From assembly GCA_905233795.1 (NCBI GenBank), contig CAJOFP010000313.1, positions 1 through 6,183 on the forward strand: 6,183 bases of DNA, written 5' to 3'. Position 1 is the first letter of the stretch; the number at the start of each line of letters is the position of its first letter. The notes under the pieces are model-generated. The model saw only the letters and a program-made list of their open reading frames with translations, searched no databases and was not told the origin of the DNA. The DNA is from an uncultured Oscillibacter sp. (GTDB lineage: Bacteria > Bacillota > Clostridia > Oscillospirales > Oscillospiraceae). A program made the translations under genes and the position numbers. Shown piece after piece: positions 4,787 through 6,183 of this stretch.

Positions 4787-5142
4787 ACGAGATTATAAAT
4801 TTACGCAAGCGGTTCATGGCGGGACCGATCTGGTCGGAGACGAACGCGGACAAAGGCTATCTGTCAAAAGAGCTTGGCAGACAGGGAGAACGGACGGTCA
4901 ATTACACGGAAAGCATGAACAAACATTTGAAAATCGTCACTTATCTTTACGCGGAGTGGCGAAATATTGTGTTTGTGACCGGCACGGACCCGGCATATAT
5001 AAAACAGATTACGGAGTATAACGACGAGGCGGAACACGATGACGCGCCGGACAGTCTGGCGTCGTGTATCGTAAAGCAGTGGTACAGACAGGATGAGGGC
5101 AAAAAGATTCCGTCATTATACGGCGGCGTATTCGGCGCGTGA
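4783..5142 (+). CDS. terL: terminase large subunit, nuclease part (C-terminal fragment)
   Basis: A 119-codon frame from ATG 4783; the same frame is open further upstream to 4645. There it already encodes TerL nuclease sequence (AYGGEDYTAFTIARKSDGKIYVFGKLWHDHVGKH, read here in two parts: the β-strand AYGGEDYTAFTI and YVFGKLWHDHV). So ATG 4783 is probably not a true start, and no ribosome site stands before it. Within the fragment are ETNADKGY (19-26) and HDDAPDSLAS (85-94), regions that carry acidic catalytic residues of the RNase-H-like nuclease that cuts concatemers during headful or cos packaging. The first catalytic Asp is normally in a HID.(A/S)YGG-type motif; at the join this frame reads TNPAYGG, with Asn where Asp is expected. 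The C-terminus is intact and overlaps the portal start (GTGA). Best read as the second half of the frameshifted terL. Confidence 0.8.
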   Translation: MNEIINLRKRFMAGPIWSETNADKGYLSKELGRQGERTVNYTESMNKHLKIVTYLYAEWRNIVFVTGTDPAYIKQITEYNDEAEHDDAPDSLASCIVKQWYRQDEGKKIPSLYGGVFGA

Positions 5143-6183
5143 GGGAGGCGATTTTTACGGCGGATTTGTTGGTTGAGATTACTTATCAGGATTTTCTGTC
5201 GGCGACGGCGTCCGGTAAAAATATCGCCGATTTCCTGCGCGGGATGATCGGTCAGTATACGGCGTCAAAGGCTTATATTGCGGCGATTGACGGTCAGGCG
5301 TATTACGACGGGGAAAACCCGACGATTACGCGCTATGAAAAAGTTTTGTTTGACCTGAACGGCAAAGCCCATAAGGATTTGTGGACGGCGAATCATAAAA
5401 TCGCGTCGTCGTTTTTCGGTTTCGCCGTGGATCAATCTGTATTTTATCTCTTGGGGAACGGCGTGACGTTCAAGAAAGATTCAACAAAAAAGCGTCTGGG
5501 AAAAGATTTTGACCAGCAAATCATGAAAGCGGCGACTTACGCGCAAATCGGGGGCGCGGCATACGGATTCTGGAATTATAATCAATTAATTCCGTTTCCC
5601 CGGACGGAGTTCGCGCCGCTGAAAGACGAGGAAAGCGGTCTGATTCGCGCCGGCGTCCGGTTCTGGCGTCTGTCGGACGGAAAGCCGCTGCGCGTCACGC
5701 TGTACGAGCCGGACGGATTCACGGAATACGCCGAAAGCCGGGACAGCCGTGAATTGATTCAAATCCGGGAGAAAACGCCGTACAATCTCACGCGGCGCGT
5801 GTCCGGACTGGAAAGCGTGGTTATTGGCGGGTTTAATTATCCGGGATTTCCTATTGTACCACTTTGGGGTAATCAAGATCATATATGCAAAATTAAGGCA
5901 TGGCAGCGTAAGATTGATTGTTATGATCTAATTGAATCTGGTTTTGCAAATGATGTTGATGATGCGAGTCTTATTTACTGGACTATTACTAATGCAGGCG
6001 GTATGGATGATGTTGATCTTGCTCAGTTTATTCAAAAACTCAAGACAGTTCATGCTGCTACTGTAGATGGTGATGCTGGCGTAACCTATGGAAGTACTGG
6101 TGGTTCTAATGCCGATGATAAAACAAAGTTTACAATAAGTGTAAATGGCACTGCAGAAAATACAAAAATAAAGGCTTTTTTTC
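5139..6183 (+). CDS. phage portal protein, SPP1 gp6-like (3' end outside window or altered)
   Basis: The frame is open from GTG 5139 to the window end (348 codons). GTG overlaps the terL stop; TTG 5166 or 5169 are alternatives, since a GGGAGG at 5143-5148 lies between. Residues 20-60 (NIADFLRGMIGQYTASKAYIAAIDGQAYYDGENPTI in outline: helix, then the YY.G.NP motif), NHKIASSFFGFAVDQSVFYLLG, and later PGFPIVPLWGN, then SGFANDVDDASLIYWTI and GGMDDVDLAQFI (about 236-295) are the conserved series of the SPP1 gp6-type portal family. The portal is the dodecameric ring at one capsid vertex through which TerL drives DNA. From about codon 236 the base composition and codon choice change sharply to AT-ending codons while homology continues. 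From about codon 315 (after VDGDAG) the sequence GVTYGSTGGSNADDK and beyond no longer resembles portal, where a (A/E)HT.(D/E)(V/I)PY-type segment would be expected. Recombination or a chimeric join is likely. Confidence 0.83.
   Translation, partial: MREAIFTADLLVEITYQDFLSATASGKNIADFLRGMIGQYTASKAYIAAIDGQAYYDGENPTITRYEKVLFDLNGKAHKDLWTANHKIASSFFGFAVDQSVFYLLGNGVTFKKDSTKKRLGKDFDQQIMKAATYAQIGGAAYGFWNYNQLIPFPRTEFAPLKDEESGLIRAGVRFWRLSDGKPLRVTLYEPDGFTEYAESRDSRELIQIREKTPYNLTRRVSGLESVVIGGFNYPGFPIVPLWGNQDHICKIKAWQRKIDCYDLIESGFANDVDDASLIYWTITNAGGMDDVDLAQFIQKLKTVHAATVDGDAGVTYGSTGGSNADDKTKFTISVNGTAENTKIKAFF

Noticed and set aside
4645..4998. Similarity between the terL break (AAATATTG.TTTGT...ACCCGGC.TAT) and 4962-4997 downstream, which would parallel the 21-bp repeat in the ibrB-like gene
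   Set aside because: The match is gapped and short (8 and 5 bases plus scattered identities), within what biased codon use can give; not comparable to a perfect 21-bp copy.
3893..5142. A natural two-gene terminase (separate ATPase and nuclease proteins)
   Set aside because: Conserved nuclease sequence lies upstream of ATG 4783 in that frame, and the last 42 residues of the ATPase frame are out-of-frame translation of it, so this is a frame break and not a clean gene split.

Overview
This 6.2 kb window looks like the DNA-packaging end of a tailed-phage (Caudoviricetes) or prophage genome, or a metagenomic contig of one. All supported genes are on the + strand. They are tightly packed, with overlapping start and stop codons (GTGA, ATGA). 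The order ends in the classic series small terminase, large terminase, SPP1-type portal. The host cannot be named from the sequence. Strong GGAGG-type ribosome sites, GTG/TTG starts and the protein types would fit a phage of an anaerobic gut bacterium (Firmicutes/Negativicutes-like), but that is inference.

Layout. Positions 1-2606 hold an overlapping accessory operon in which two gene types alternate: the C-terminal end of a PAPS-reductase-like protein (1-294), a ParB/sulfiredoxin-fold protein (291-968), a full-length IbrA/DUF3440-like PAPS-reductase-family protein (959-2110), and an IbrB-like ParB-fold protein (2107-2606) broken by a -1 frameshift. Positions 2607-3072 hold no convincing gene. 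They contain a phased array of 11-bp repeats, a terminator-like hairpin, a possible promoter and a nested ~140-bp inverted-repeat structure. From 3073 the packaging genes follow: terS (3073-3945), terL split by a -1 frameshift into an ATPase part (3893-4786) and a nuclease part (4783-5142), and the 5' part of the portal gene (5139 to the window end).

How the genes work together. TerS recognises the packaging site. TerL cuts the DNA and pumps it through the portal ring into the prohead. The upstream PAPS-reductase-like/ParB-like pairs resemble the IbrA/IbrB pair known from E. coli. Their biochemical role in phages is not established, but their place next to the terminase, where phages often keep DNA-modifying enzymes, makes DNA or nucleotide modification a reasonable guess.

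Oddities. Two separate genes (ibrB-like and terL) show the same kind of lesion: conserved residues appear to be missing and the frame moves by -1. The ibrB-like break carries a perfect 21-bp copy of the gene's own 3' end. The terL break sits at an A6 run followed by a hairpin. The portal gene changes abruptly in base composition near 5845, from about 63% to about 36% GC by hand count, while staying in frame. Its last ~35 codons no longer look like portal. The window is therefore a recombinant or decaying prophage, a phage using recoding, or a contig with local assembly errors. Reads are needed to decide.
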